From MADRE2 sp964397015 (GTDB taxonomy: Bacteria > Desulfobacterota > Desulfobacteria > Desulfobacterales > Desulfobacteraceae), in the NCBI GenBank assembly GCA_964397015.1, contig CAYNHL010000065.1, positions 1 through 20,467 on the forward strand: a DNA stretch of 20,467 nucleotides, read 5' to 3'. The notes beneath the pieces were generated by a model. It ran no database searches. It saw only the letters and a program-made list of their open reading frames with translations, and had not been told where the DNA came from. The position numbers and the translations under genes were made by a program. Shown here piece after piece: positions 1-6,808 of the stretch (its first letter is position 1; the number at the start of each line of letters is the position of its first letter).

Positions 1-1
1 C

Positions 2-151
2 GATTTTGCCAAATCCAAGCTTTCTTTATACAAGGTGCCGCGCAAGGTCGTTTTTGACCAGGTGCCCCGGAACCCCACCGGGAAACTGATGAAACCGCAA
101 TTGAGAGAAAAATATACAGGCCGTAAGGAGGCTTTCAGAAAACTGGATTGA
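2..151 (+). CDS. AMP-forming acyl-CoA ligase, C-terminal end (partial)
   Basis: Only the last 49 codons are present; the gene begins outside the window. The peptide contains YKVPRKVVF followed by PRNPTGKLMKPQLRE. This is the typical C-terminal subdomain of ANL-superfamily adenylating enzymes (fatty acid or carboxylic acid CoA ligases), with the invariant catalytic lysine in the P-x-x-x-x-G-K motif. These enzymes activate a carboxylate with ATP and transfer it to CoA in the cytoplasm. The substrate cannot be told from this fragment. It precedes a TRAP transporter on the same strand by 162 bases, so a link between uptake and CoA activation of an organic acid is possible but is only inference. 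Confidence 0.8.
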   Translation, partial: DFAKSKLSLYKVPRKVVFDQVPRNPTGKLMKPQLREKYTGRKEAFRKLD

Positions 152-257
152 TTTTCAGCACGGTGGCTGCTGTCGTGCATTGCTTGCTGAGCGGATCATT
201 TGCCGCGCGGACGGATCGCGTTTTACGGTTCGGGTGGATTCCATAAACGGGTACATA

Positions 258-273
258 TGGTACACGGGTGCCA
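258..273. promoter_or_regulatory. Small dyad upstream of dctP (possible operator)
   Basis: The sequence TGGTACACGGGTGCCA is an imperfect dyad (TGG-YAC ... GTR-CCA) 41 bases before the dctP start, in an otherwise AT-rich leader. It could be a repressor or activator site for the TRAP operon. It also resembles a sigma54 -24/-12 element, but the GG-to-GC spacing is 9 instead of 10, so that reading is not favoured. Confidence 0.2.
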
Positions 274-313
274 TTATTAATTATAAACGTATTTAAGGGA
301 AAGGAATTCAGAA

Positions 314-1387
314 ATGAAATTTAAAAAATCACTGGTATTCATGCTTATCGTATTTGCAGGCCTGTTTGTTCTATCTTCGCCTGCAATGTCCGCTGCCCCT
401 TCTCTTGACAAATGGAAACCGGATTTTGATCCCAAGGGAGCAAAATACAAGGTGATCGTGTCCAATGTGTCCACACCTGCCCTGGTGGGAACCTTTGCAG
501 GATTCCAGATCCGCGATGAGCTGTGGAAACGTACAGATGGTAAGATGTATATTGATTTCAAGCCATTTTCCATCCTGGGCGGTGAAGTGGAAGTTCTCAA
601 CATGCTCCAGATGGGTGCGATCCAGGGTATGGGCGTCAGTTCCGTGGCCTCAACCAACCTGGGACCAAGGTTCGGTATTGTCAATCTGCCGTTTATGGTG
701 GATTCTTTTGAAAAACTGGATAAATTCACCAGCAATGAAAAACTTTTCGGTCATTTTCTCATGGCAATGGATCACCAGGGTATTACCGGGCTGGATATAA
801 CCGGTTACGGCAACTATGGATGGGCAACCACAGTACCCGTGAGAACCATTGCAGATGCCAAGCAGGTCAAATTCAGGATCGCGGAAGCGGCCGTCAACCA
901 GCTGACCTACAAGAACTGGGGATTCAACCCGGTGCCCATGCCCTGGCCCGATGTTCCCGTAGCCTTGAAACAGGGAGTCATTAACGGCCTTGATCATACC
1001 CTGGCCGTGTGCAACCTGACCAAGAAATTTGAAGTTGCCAACTATTTTACCCAGATCAATTACGCCCAGGGGCTGTTTATCTGGATTTTCAACAAAGCCT
1101 GGCTCATGAGCCTGCCTTCTGACTTGAGAGAAACCTTTATTCAGACGGTCAACGATGTATGTGCCGAAAACCGTAAAGCCACAGAACCATGGGAAAAGGA
1201 AAATATCGAGGATGCAAAATCCAAAGGAGTAGAGTTTTTTCAGCTGCCCCCGGATGATATGGCACTGCTCAAGGAACAAAGCAAGGCAACGTACGAAAAA
1301 TATGCCGATGAGATCAACAAGCTTTATCCCGGAGATACCTACCGGCCTGACAATTATTTGAAAGAGGTACAGGATTTTCTGCAGTAA
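314..1387 (+). CDS. dctP: TRAP transporter solute-binding protein, DctP family
   Basis: Periplasmic binding protein of a tripartite ATP-independent periplasmic (TRAP) transporter, which hands an organic acid to the DctQM permease. The 357-residue length fits the family. Residues 1 to about 27 form a Sec signal peptide: a lysine-rich start, a hydrophobic core, then a SPAMSA-type cleavage region. The segment near residues 178-230 contains KFRIAEA, with Arg188 where the family keeps its carboxylate-binding arginine, followed by the PMPWPDVPVALKQGVINGLD block typical of DctP proteins. The start is supported by a GGGAAAGGA ribosome binding site at 297-305. Six bases separate it from the end codon to the first possible dctQ start. 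The substrate is unknown: aromatic, dicarboxylic or keto acids are all possible. Confidence 0.93.
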   Translation: MKFKKSLVFMLIVFAGLFVLSSPAMSAAPSLDKWKPDFDPKGAKYKVIVSNVSTPALVGTFAGFQIRDELWKRTDGKMYIDFKPFSILGGEVEVLNMLQMGAIQGMGVSSVASTNLGPRFGIVNLPFMVDSFEKLDKFTSNEKLFGHFLMAMDHQGITGLDITGYGNYGWATTVPVRTIADAKQVKFRIAEAAVNQLTYKNWGFNPVPMPWPDVPVALKQGVINGLDHTLAVCNLTKKFEVANYFTQINYAQGLFIWIFNKAWLMSLPSDLRETFIQTVNDVCAENRKATEPWEKENIEDAKSKGVEFFQLPPDDMALLKEQSKATYEKYADEINKLYPGDTYRPDNYLKEVQDFLQ

Positions 1388-1432
1388 TCCTGTTTGTTTT
1401 CAACGACATTCAACAGTACGGGATTTAAGTAT

Positions 1433-1927
1433 ATGCTTGGAAAAACAATGAAAAAACTGGATGCCGGCTTTACACGTGTCGAAGAATGGAGCCTGTTTGT
1501 CATCGTAATGGCAGCGCTTTTGTCTCTGTTCGCCAACGTGGTGCTCAGGTACGGGTTCAATTATACCCTTGCATGGAGCGAGGAGCTTGTCCGTATCGTT
1601 ATTATCTACTCGACGTTCATCGGGGCGAGCGTAGCGGTTAAGCAGCGTGCCATGATACGTATTGACGCTGTTGTCCAGATTTTCCCTAAGCTCAAGACAG
1701 GGTTGACGTTCATTACCAATATCCTCATGCTGGCGTGGGCCGGCATGATCACTTTTTACGGGTATAAAATGACCGTTCTCCAGTATATCACTCACCAGAA
1801 GACGATCATAATGGAGATTCCCCTTGTTATTGTATATGCCATCATGCCGGTCATGGGGCTGATGGTTGCCGTCCGGACTATTCAGGTCATTGTTCAGGAC
1901 ATGAAACAGAATAAAAGGATTTTTTAA
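1433..1927 (+). CDS. dctQ: TRAP transporter small permease, DctQ family
   Basis: Small four-helix membrane subunit of the TRAP transporter. About 164 residues from the ATG at 1433, within the usual range. Hydrophobic segments are seen near the N terminus (VEEWSLFVIVMAALLSLF), then around IVIIYSTFIGASVAV, LTFITNILMLAWAGMI and IPLVIVYAIMPVMGLMV. The conserved N-terminal NVVLRYGFNYTLAWSEEL block is typical of DctQ, with the W-S-E-E motif. The frame is open upstream to a TTG at 1394, but that start has no ribosome binding site. The ATG at 1433, or the one at 1448, gives the normal family length. The stop overlaps the dctM start by one base (TAATG), implying translational coupling. Confidence 0.9.
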   Translation: MLGKTMKKLDAGFTRVEEWSLFVIVMAALLSLFANVVLRYGFNYTLAWSEELVRIVIIYSTFIGASVAVKQRAMIRIDAVVQIFPKLKTGLTFITNILMLAWAGMITFYGYKMTVLQYITHQKTIIMEIPLVIVYAIMPVMGLMVAVRTIQVIVQDMKQNKRIF

Positions 1928-3219
1928 TGCAGATCAGTGATTTAATCATTCTATGTGTCCTTTTAGGGTGCATGGTGACTTATGTGCCGGTTTTCTTATG
2001 TCTTTTTATTACCGCGACGGTCGGCTTTGTTTTTTTTCTAGGTATGCCCTTGGAGCTTCTGGCTCAAACGCTTTTCAGGAGCCTGGATAACTTTTCCCTG
2101 GTGGTTGTGCTGTTTTTTATTCTCTGCGGCAACATCATGAGCAAGGGGAAAAGTGTGGAAAAATTGATTACCCTTGCCAATGCCCTTGTCAGCTGGCTTC
2201 CCGGCGGACTCGGCATGGCAGGGGTTATCGGTTGCGGCCTGTTTGGCGCCATTTCCGGATCAACTGTGGCAACTGTGGTCGCCTTAGGCGGCTTCATGAT
2301 TCCGGCCCTGATCAAGAACGGGTATGATGAAAACTATACCCTGGGCCTGATGACCACTTCCCCTAATCTCGGGGTAATTATCCCGCCAAGCATCGCAATG
2401 ATTTTTTATTCCATGATCAGCAATGTTTCACTGGAGGGACTCTTTATCACAGGGTTCATTCCAGGCTTGATCATAATCGGGGCCATCTGCCTTTATACCT
2501 GGCTGCTCTACAGGAAAAGAACTGATATCGAAAGGCTTCCGGCCCCGAATCCTATTCAGCTTATCAAAATCCTGAAAGAAGGATTCTGGGCGCTGATGCT
2601 GATAATCATCATTTTCGGCGGTATTTTTTCAGGTATGTTCACTGCCAATGAGGCCGCGGTGGTGGCAAGCGTGTACGCTTTTTTCGTGGAGCTGTTCATT
2701 TACCGTTCCATGAATTTCGACGATGTAAAGGAGGTGACCGTGTCATCTGCTGTTACATCGGCCACGTTGCTGCTAATAGTGGCTTCTGCCACCTGTTTCG
2801 GGCGGTACCTGACATTTGAAAACATCCCCAACCGGGTGGCGGAGATTGTAGTGGCCAGCATTCATTCACCCATTGTGTTCCTGCTGGTCATGAATATCCT
2901 TTTGCTGGTGATAGGGATGTTCATGGATATCATTTCTGCCACATTGATACTGGGGCCTGTGTTCATTCCCCTGCTTGCACCGTTCAACGTGGATCCCATG
3001 CATTTCGGCCTGATTATGACCGTCAATCTGGCCATAGGATACTGTACACCGCCTATGGGGGTGAGCCTGTTTATAGTCGGAGCGCTGGCCAAGCGGGATA
3101 TCATTTATGTATCCCGGGCGGTCATGCCGTTTTTGATCATACAGATAGCAGTATTGTTCTTTTTGACCTATTTCCCGCAGGTAGTGCTTTTCCTGCCCCG
3201 AATGTTCGGGTATCACTAG
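1927..3219 (+). CDS. dctM: TRAP transporter large permease, DctM family
   Basis: Large membrane subunit that carries out ion-coupled solute transport with DctQ and DctP. The length of 430 residues is typical. It is hydrophobic throughout, with about 11-12 predicted helices. Recognisable blocks are GCGLFGAISGSTVATVVALG, the TTSPNLGVIIPPSIAMI segment and, near the C terminus, GLIMTVNLAIGYCTPPMGVSLF. The last two are the pseudo-repeated signatures of the DctM/ion-transporter superfamily, with paired discontinuous helices. The ATG shares a base with the dctQ stop. It is the last gene of the operon and is followed by terminator hairpins. Confidence 0.95.
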   Translation: MQISDLIILCVLLGCMVTYVPVFLCLFITATVGFVFFLGMPLELLAQTLFRSLDNFSLVVVLFFILCGNIMSKGKSVEKLITLANALVSWLPGGLGMAGVIGCGLFGAISGSTVATVVALGGFMIPALIKNGYDENYTLGLMTTSPNLGVIIPPSIAMIFYSMISNVSLEGLFITGFIPGLIIIGAICLYTWLLYRKRTDIERLPAPNPIQLIKILKEGFWALMLIIIIFGGIFSGMFTANEAAVVASVYAFFVELFIYRSMNFDDVKEVTVSSAVTSATLLLIVASATCFGRYLTFENIPNRVAEIVVASIHSPIVFLLVMNILLLVIGMFMDIISATLILGPVFIPLLAPFNVDPMHFGLIMTVNLAIGYCTPPMGVSLFIVGALAKRDIIYVSRAVMPFLIIQIAVLFFLTYFPQVVLFLPRMFGYH

Positions 3220-3235
3220 CTTTTTTGCCATCCAT

Positions 3236-3278
3236 GGCGCCTGCCGACTAACCACCACATAAAGCAGGCGCCGCGGTT
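3236..3278 (+). terminator. Possible first terminator after dctM
   Basis: A 9-bp perfect stem (GGCGCCTGC at 3236-3244 with GCAGGCGCC at 3264-3272) and a 19-base loop are followed by GCGGTTTT. It lies 16 bases after the dctM stop, so it could end the TRAP transcript. The T-run is short, and a stronger hairpin follows directly. Confidence 0.45.
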
Positions 3279-3288
3279 TTCGACAAAA

Positions 3289-3337
3289 AAAAGGCCGGTA
3301 TCACAAAGCAGATTCAGTATTGTGATACCGGCCTTTT
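3289..3337. terminator. Bidirectional intrinsic terminator between dctM and the response regulator
   Basis: A perfect 18-bp inverted repeat (AAAAGGCCGGTATCACAA at 3289-3306, its complement at 3320-3337) encloses a 13-base loop. The preceding A-run becomes an eight-U tail on the minus-strand transcript, so it is strongest for the response regulator gene. On the plus strand only four U follow. Its position between two convergent genes fits a shared terminator. Confidence 0.85.
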
Positions 3338-3362
3338 GGCCTGGCTTGAAATCAGTGGTGTA

Positions 3363-3920
3363 TCAGATTCCCTTGTCCACAATATTCTTGTCGTGGCGCA
3401 GCCTCTCCTGTATACCCCTGCTGATGCTGTAGGATTCTTCGAAATTGTTCCAGAAATCCCTGTCACTGTCTTTCCAGTTTTTCCCGAATCTTTTGTTGAA
3501 ATGACTCCCTAACTTGTCAAACAGGAGTTTCCATGTCGGCCTGCCTTCGTTGTGGGCTCCAAGAAGCTCTGTGATCAGCGTATCGAGCTCGCTCAAGTGC
3601 TCTTTGGAAAGGTAGGAGATGGCTCCCTTTTTTATGGATTGAATCAGCGCATCCGGATTCATGGCATGGGCGGTGAGCATTACAGCAGGGATATCCCGCT
3701 GGACACATTCTTCCAGCAGTTTAATGCCGTTTACTCCCATTATATCCAGAATGGCCAGGTCATATCTGGTCTGAAATATCTTTTCGGATGCGCTTTCATA
3801 ATCATAAGCTACGTCGATTTCGGCATCTTCAAGTATTTCCTCGATGGTTTCGATTACATCTTTTTCATCGTCAACAGCCAGTATGTGTTTTCCTTTAAGA
3901 AAATCGGCGGATTTTTTCAT
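3363..3920 (-). CDS. Response regulator with receiver domain and unclassified C-terminal region
   Basis: The 185-residue protein starts with a CheY-like receiver domain (about residues 11-125). The acidic pair Asp17-Asp18, the phosphoacceptor Asp59 (LDIMG), Thr83 (MLTAH) and Lys106 (YLSKE) are all in place, so phosphorylation is expected. The C-terminal 60 residues (GRPTWKLLFDKLGSHFNKRFG...) are charged and show no DNA-binding helix-turn-helix or enzymatic output that I recognise. The protein may therefore act by protein-protein contact. A GGGAGA ribosome binding site lies about 8 bases upstream of the ATG. No histidine kinase is adjacent, so its partner is elsewhere. A 6-bp dyad (TTGCCT/AGGCAA, 3940-3957) sits just upstream of the ribosome binding site. 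Confidence 0.88.
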   Translation of the reverse strand: MKKSADFLKGKHILAVDDEKDVIETIEEILEDAEIDVAYDYESASEKIFQTRYDLAILDIMGVNGIKLLEECVQRDIPAVMLTAHAMNPDALIQSIKKGAISYLSKEHLSELDTLITELLGAHNEGRPTWKLLFDKLGSHFNKRFGKNWKDSDRDFWNNFEESYSISRGIQERLRHDKNIVDKGI

Positions 3921-3939
3921 AATATCTCCCTATATTGAA

Positions 3940-3957
3940 TTGCCTTTATTCAGGCAA
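3940..3957. promoter_or_regulatory. Dyad upstream of the response regulator gene
   Basis: TTGCCT and AGGCAA are separated by six bases, 20 bases upstream of the start codon of the minus-strand response regulator. The position suits an operator or a leader hairpin. No factor can be named. Confidence 0.2.
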
Positions 3958-4130
3958 CAGGCTGGTTGGTTTTATAAATATTTTGCTGATTGATAATAAC
4001 ACGCTGTAAAAATTAGTCTGTTTTACCTTTGTTCCTAATTATTCAAATTATGGCAAGGCGGTGAAAAAGTCAAGTCCATACTCGTTTTTGAGGGCGGTAT
4101 TCTATTGCCCCTGCCGCATAAAGCGACCGC

Positions 4131-4319
4131 GGCCGTATTCCGGTGGTGTCCTGTGCCGATACCGGAAAAAAAGGGGGTATTATCCAGACCGCCGCCCTGA
4201 ACCGCAACAACTCGCTGGCGCTCAAACAGGTTGCGGTTCTTAACGGGCGCCGGTCTGGATAATACTGATTCCCCTTTTTTTCCAAAGGTTCTGTCACAGG
4301 ACACCACCGGAACACGGCC
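4131..4319. repeat. Long palindromic repeat element, copy A
   Basis: A 189-bp imperfect inverted repeat. The outer 25 bases of each arm (4131-4155 and 4295-4319) match at 24 positions. Further in, GGAAAAAAAGGGGG (4164-4177) faces CCCCTTTTTTTCC in the right arm. TATTATCCAGACCG (4178-4191) pairs perfectly with 4251-4264. An inner stem, GAACCGCAAC with GTTGCGGTTC, leaves a loop of about 21 bases near 4209-4229. The two arms differ in a conserved way: the left has GTGCCGAT where the right, read as its complement, has GTGACAG. Copy B carries the same asymmetry in reverse order. The short frames through it are coincidental. It is probably a miniature mobile palindrome or a structured RNA, and no function is assigned. 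Confidence 0.8.
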
Positions 4320-4324
4320 TCACA

Positions 4325-4660
4325 ATGTTTTCCGTTTTGTACGCCAGGCATGGCGCGCAAAGCCCGCCCGATACTTGCACGGAAGATGTGGCTGTATATG
4401 CGGCAGACATAAGTATTAACCAATTTTCGCGTTGCCTTTAACCGTCGCAGGGATATTGGGTTCATAACAATATTCAAACCATAGTAACCCTCATAATTTT
4501 TGTGCCAGCATACTATACAGTGTATCTGCTATCATTGTCATTACAATGTCAAAATGAACTTTGGCAAGGATAGGAGAAGACAGCATGTTGAGGTTGAAAA
4601 ATTTGACAGCTTCAGAAAAGATGATTGAATCATGCTTGTTTTGGGATTAGGGGGAAGATA
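4325..4660. other. Non-coding spacer between the two palindromic elements
   Basis: About 335 bases without a convincing gene. It holds a 16-base dyad (CATTGT-CATT-ACAATG, 4533-4548). It also holds a 21-codon frame (4585-4650) with an upstream AGGATAGGAG; its predicted peptide has no recognisable features. No mobile-element gene, tRNA or known riboswitch motif was seen. It is framed by palindromic copies in opposite orientation, so it is the stretch that recombination between the two copies would invert. Confidence 0.4.
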
Positions 4661-4672
4661 GCGTGAGGTCGC

Positions 4673-4809
4673 GCGGTTGTATTCCGGTGGCGCCCTGTGA
4701 CAGGACCATTGAAAAAAAAGGGGGGATTTTGCGGTTCCGGGGCCGGCCGGATAATGCTCCCCCTTTTTTTTCCTGGGATCGGCACAGGGTGCCACCGGGA
4801 TACGGCCGC
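4673..4809. repeat. Palindromic repeat element, copy B (inverted relative to copy A)
   Basis: A 137-bp imperfect inverted repeat related to the element at 4131-4319. Bases 4679-4699 match the complement of 4783-4803 at 19 of 21 positions. A-run/G-run and C-run/T-run tracts (4712-4725 and 4759-4771) again face each other. Here the left arm has GTGACAG and the right arm has the complement of GTGCCGAT, so the copy lies in the opposite orientation. Read on the minus strand, it keeps ATTATCC...GAACCGCAA of the inner half-stem but lacks about 50 bases of the central hairpin of copy A. It looks like an internal deletion derivative. It ends about 160 bases upstream of the next gene. Confidence 0.75.
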
Positions 4810-4915
4810 TGAAGCTATTGTTTGTTTGCGACAACCCCTGCTGGCTCAGGGGCAGGGTTTTTCTTTTACAGAAGATCACTTTATGGTACAAATCCATTGG
4901 AAATGCTGTATCGAT

Positions 4916-4945
4916 TTGACTTGAAGACTTTCTTGCGTGTATGTT
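4916..4945 (+). promoter_or_regulatory. Sigma70-like promoter for the 4971 membrane protein gene
   Basis: TTGACT (4916-4921) and TATGTT (4940-4945) are separated by 18 bases. Transcription would begin around 4952, giving a short leader with the AAGGGG ribosome binding site before the ATG at 4971. Confidence 0.45.
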
Positions 4946-4970
4946 GATGTTTTGAGAAAAAGGGGCGTGT

Positions 4971-5480
4971 ATGAAAAAGATGGGCAGCATGGGGCAAAAA
5001 TGGCTCAAGGGATTTCATTCTCTTTTTGCCTGTATGTGGGTAGGAGCGGCAGTTGTCCTGACCGTCAGGCAGTTTTTTGTAAATCCTGAAACAGGGGATG
5101 AGCTTTACGGGATCATGGCATTTATGGATTTTATAGATATTTTCATTATCATTCCAGGAGCCATCGGTGTTCTTGTGACCGGACTGATATATTCAATCTG
5201 GACCCGCTGGGGATGGTTCAAGCATAACTGGATTACTGTAAAATGGGTCATCTGCCTGTACGGGGTGGCATTTGGGACCTATCCGCTCGGGCCATGGATG
5301 AGCAGTCTTGCAGAAATGTCCAGGGAACTGGGCCTCGAGGCGCTGCAGAATCCGGTTTATATGCATAACAGGAATATGCTGCTTGTTTTTGGAACTTTTC
5401 AGGCATTGACGTTGATAGTTGCCGTTTTTATAACGGCACTGAAACCCTGGAAAAAATCACGGGCTACCGATTCACGGTAA
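4971..5480 (+). CDS. Four-helix integral membrane protein, DUF2269-like
   Basis: A 169-residue inner-membrane protein of unknown function. Hydrophobic segments lie at about residues 14-32, 52-75, 88-108 and 133-158. The first begins KGFHSLFACMWVGAAVVL, with a histidine inside the helix and a WVG motif. That layout resembles the DUF2269/CopD-like group of predicted membrane proteins, though I cannot confirm the family. The cytoplasmic tail is basic (KPWKKSR). An AAGGGG ribosome binding site sits 7 bases before the ATG; in-frame ATGs at 4980 and 4989 are alternatives with poorer spacing. It is 37 bases upstream of the nitrilase-family gene and may be cotranscribed with it. Confidence 0.75.
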   Translation: MKKMGSMGQKWLKGFHSLFACMWVGAAVVLTVRQFFVNPETGDELYGIMAFMDFIDIFIIIPGAIGVLVTGLIYSIWTRWGWFKHNWITVKWVICLYGVAFGTYPLGPWMSSLAEMSRELGLEALQNPVYMHNRNMLLVFGTFQALTLIVAVFITALKPWKKSRATDSR

Positions 5481-5517
5481 AAGATGAATCCTGGTACCGG
5501 CCCCTGGGAGGATGGAT

Positions 5518-6330
5518 ATGGATACAATGAATGAATGCCAGCCGGTTCAATCGTTTGATGCTTCGGTTGTTCAGTTCGATGTGCAAAACGGGGACAGCGA
5601 AGCCAACCTTAAAACCGTTCTCGGGTATATTGACATTCTGAAAGACAGTGCAGTATCGCTTGTCGTGTTGCCGGAAATGTTTTCCTGCGGGTTTGATAAT
5701 GAACACCTGGTCCGTCATGCCTCGGACTCGGGCCGGATTCTGGAGCGTCTGTGCAGGGCGGCTGAAGATACAGGCACGGCAATTGCCGGATCACTTCCGG
5801 AGCTGTCCGGAAAACAGGTTTTCAATGCATTTTATTTTATCGACAAAGATGGCCGGATTTCCGGGTCATACCGCAAAATCCACCTGTTCAGGCCGACTCA
5901 GGAACACTTGTATTTCAAGGCGGACAATGAGATCGTTGTCCTGGATACCAGCCTTGGGAAAATTGGACTGGCTGTCTGTTATGACTTGAGATTTCCCGAG
6001 CTTTTTGTCCAGTTCATGGACAGGGGCGCGCAGGCTGTGCTGGTTTGTGCCCAGTGGCCGGAACCCCGTATCAGGCATTGGCAGGTCCTGGCGCAGGCCA
6101 GGGCCATTGAAAACCAGTTTTTCATGATTTGTGCAAACCGGACCGGAAAGGACAAGGATCTTGTTTTTAACGGATGCTCCATGATAGTTGATCCCCAGGG
6201 CAGGGTTCTGGCCGATGCCAGCACCAAGGCAGGTTACACACAGGCAGAGATCGACCTGAAAGCCATGGAAAATTTTCGCACCACCATGCCTTTTTTAAAG
6301 GACAGGAGGCCCGGGATTTATGGACAATAA
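5518..6330 (+). CDS. Carbon-nitrogen hydrolase (nitrilase superfamily, omega-amidase-like)
   Basis: A cytoplasmic amidase-type hydrolase of about 270 residues, the normal length. The catalytic triad of the superfamily is intact: Glu53 in LPEMF, Lys120 in YRKIHLF and Cys154 in CYDLRFPEL (numbered from the start used here). The CYDLRFPEL block is typical of the Nit2/YafV branch. Members of that branch hydrolyse small omega-amides such as 2-oxoglutaramate, but the substrate here is inferred only from family resemblance. The ATG at 5518 lies 6 bases after a GGGAGG ribosome binding site. The ATG at 5512 would touch that site and is unlikely. The 3' end overlaps the next gene by 11 bases, pointing to coupled translation. 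Confidence 0.88.
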   Translation: MDTMNECQPVQSFDASVVQFDVQNGDSEANLKTVLGYIDILKDSAVSLVVLPEMFSCGFDNEHLVRHASDSGRILERLCRAAEDTGTAIAGSLPELSGKQVFNAFYFIDKDGRISGSYRKIHLFRPTQEHLYFKADNEIVVLDTSLGKIGLAVCYDLRFPELFVQFMDRGAQAVLVCAQWPEPRIRHWQVLAQARAIENQFFMICANRTGKDKDLVFNGCSMIVDPQGRVLADASTKAGYTQAEIDLKAMENFRTTMPFLKDRRPGIYGQ

Positions 6331-6808
6331 CAAACATGTGCAAAGAGAGAATATTCAGTCCAGGCTCAGGCCTTACCGTCATGACAAAAAGAAAATCGGG
6401 TTTACCAACGGGTGCTTTGACATCCTGCATGCAGGCCACGTTACCTACTTATCACGTGCATCGTCCCTGGTCGATGTGCTGGTTTTAGGCTTGAATTCAG
6501 ATATATCTGTCCGGAGGATCAAGGGGGAGAAAAGACCGGTCGTGAACCTGGAACACAGGCTTTGCGTGGTTTGTGCCCTGGCCTGCGTCGATCATGTGGT
6601 GGTTTTTGATGAACCGGATCCGGGTGAACTCATACGGGAAATCCAGCCGGATGTCTTGATAAAAGGAGCGGACTGGGCAGAAAAAGATATAATCGGGGCG
6701 GATTTTGTAAAAAGCTCGGGTGGAAAAGTGGAGCGTATTCCCCTGGAACCCGATATTTCCACAACCATAATTATCAACCGGATCGGCCGGCTTTACTATG
6801 AAAGATAA
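6320..6808 (+). CDS. rfaE2: D-glycero-beta-D-manno-heptose 1-phosphate adenylyltransferase (stand-alone RfaE2 domain)
   Basis: Predicted to transfer AMP from ATP to heptose-1-phosphate, making ADP-heptose for the LPS inner core. The 162-residue protein is a single cytidylyltransferase-fold domain. It starts with TNGCFDILHAGH, whose HAGH motif (residues 37-40) binds the nucleotide. GVN-type residues follow as LGLNSDISVRRIKG and the KGADW block. The C-terminal ISTTIIINRI sits where the family has its second nucleotide-binding motif. In E. coli this activity is the C-terminal half of the fusion protein HldE; here the kinase half is absent, as in organisms with split genes. The AGGAGG ribosome binding site at 6304-6309 lies inside the upstream gene. 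Confidence 0.88.
   Translation: MDNNKHVQRENIQSRLRPYRHDKKKIGFTNGCFDILHAGHVTYLSRASSLVDVLVLGLNSDISVRRIKGEKRPVVNLEHRLCVVCALACVDHVVVFDEPDPGELIREIQPDVLIKGADWAEKDIIGADFVKSSGGKVERIPLEPDISTTIIINRIGRLYYER

Noticed and set aside
258..273. Sigma54-type promoter upstream of dctP
   Set aside because: The GG and GC elements are separated by 9 bases rather than the required 10; the sequence is better described as a small dyad.
650..1279. 209-codon minus-strand frame opposite dctP
   Set aside because: It is a shadow of a confidently identified gene with signal peptide and family motifs.
4231..4419. Short open frames through the palindromic element copy A and its flank
   Set aside because: Both strands give similar frames because the region is palindromic; there is no ribosome binding site and the peptides are low-quality, arginine- and proline-rich.
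4585..4650. 21-codon frame with an AGGATAGGAG upstream, possible leader peptide or small protein
   Set aside because: It is too short to judge, has no recognisable feature and is not followed by a gene it could regulate.
4835..4867. Hairpin CCCCTG/CAGGGG followed by a T-rich stretch, possible terminator
   Set aside because: The stem is only 6 bp, the T-rich stretch is separated from it by four bases, and no gene lies upstream on the plus strand to be terminated.
4697..4924. 75-codon frame through copy B
   Set aside because: It starts inside the repeat arm and crosses its homopolymer tracts; this is chance coding.
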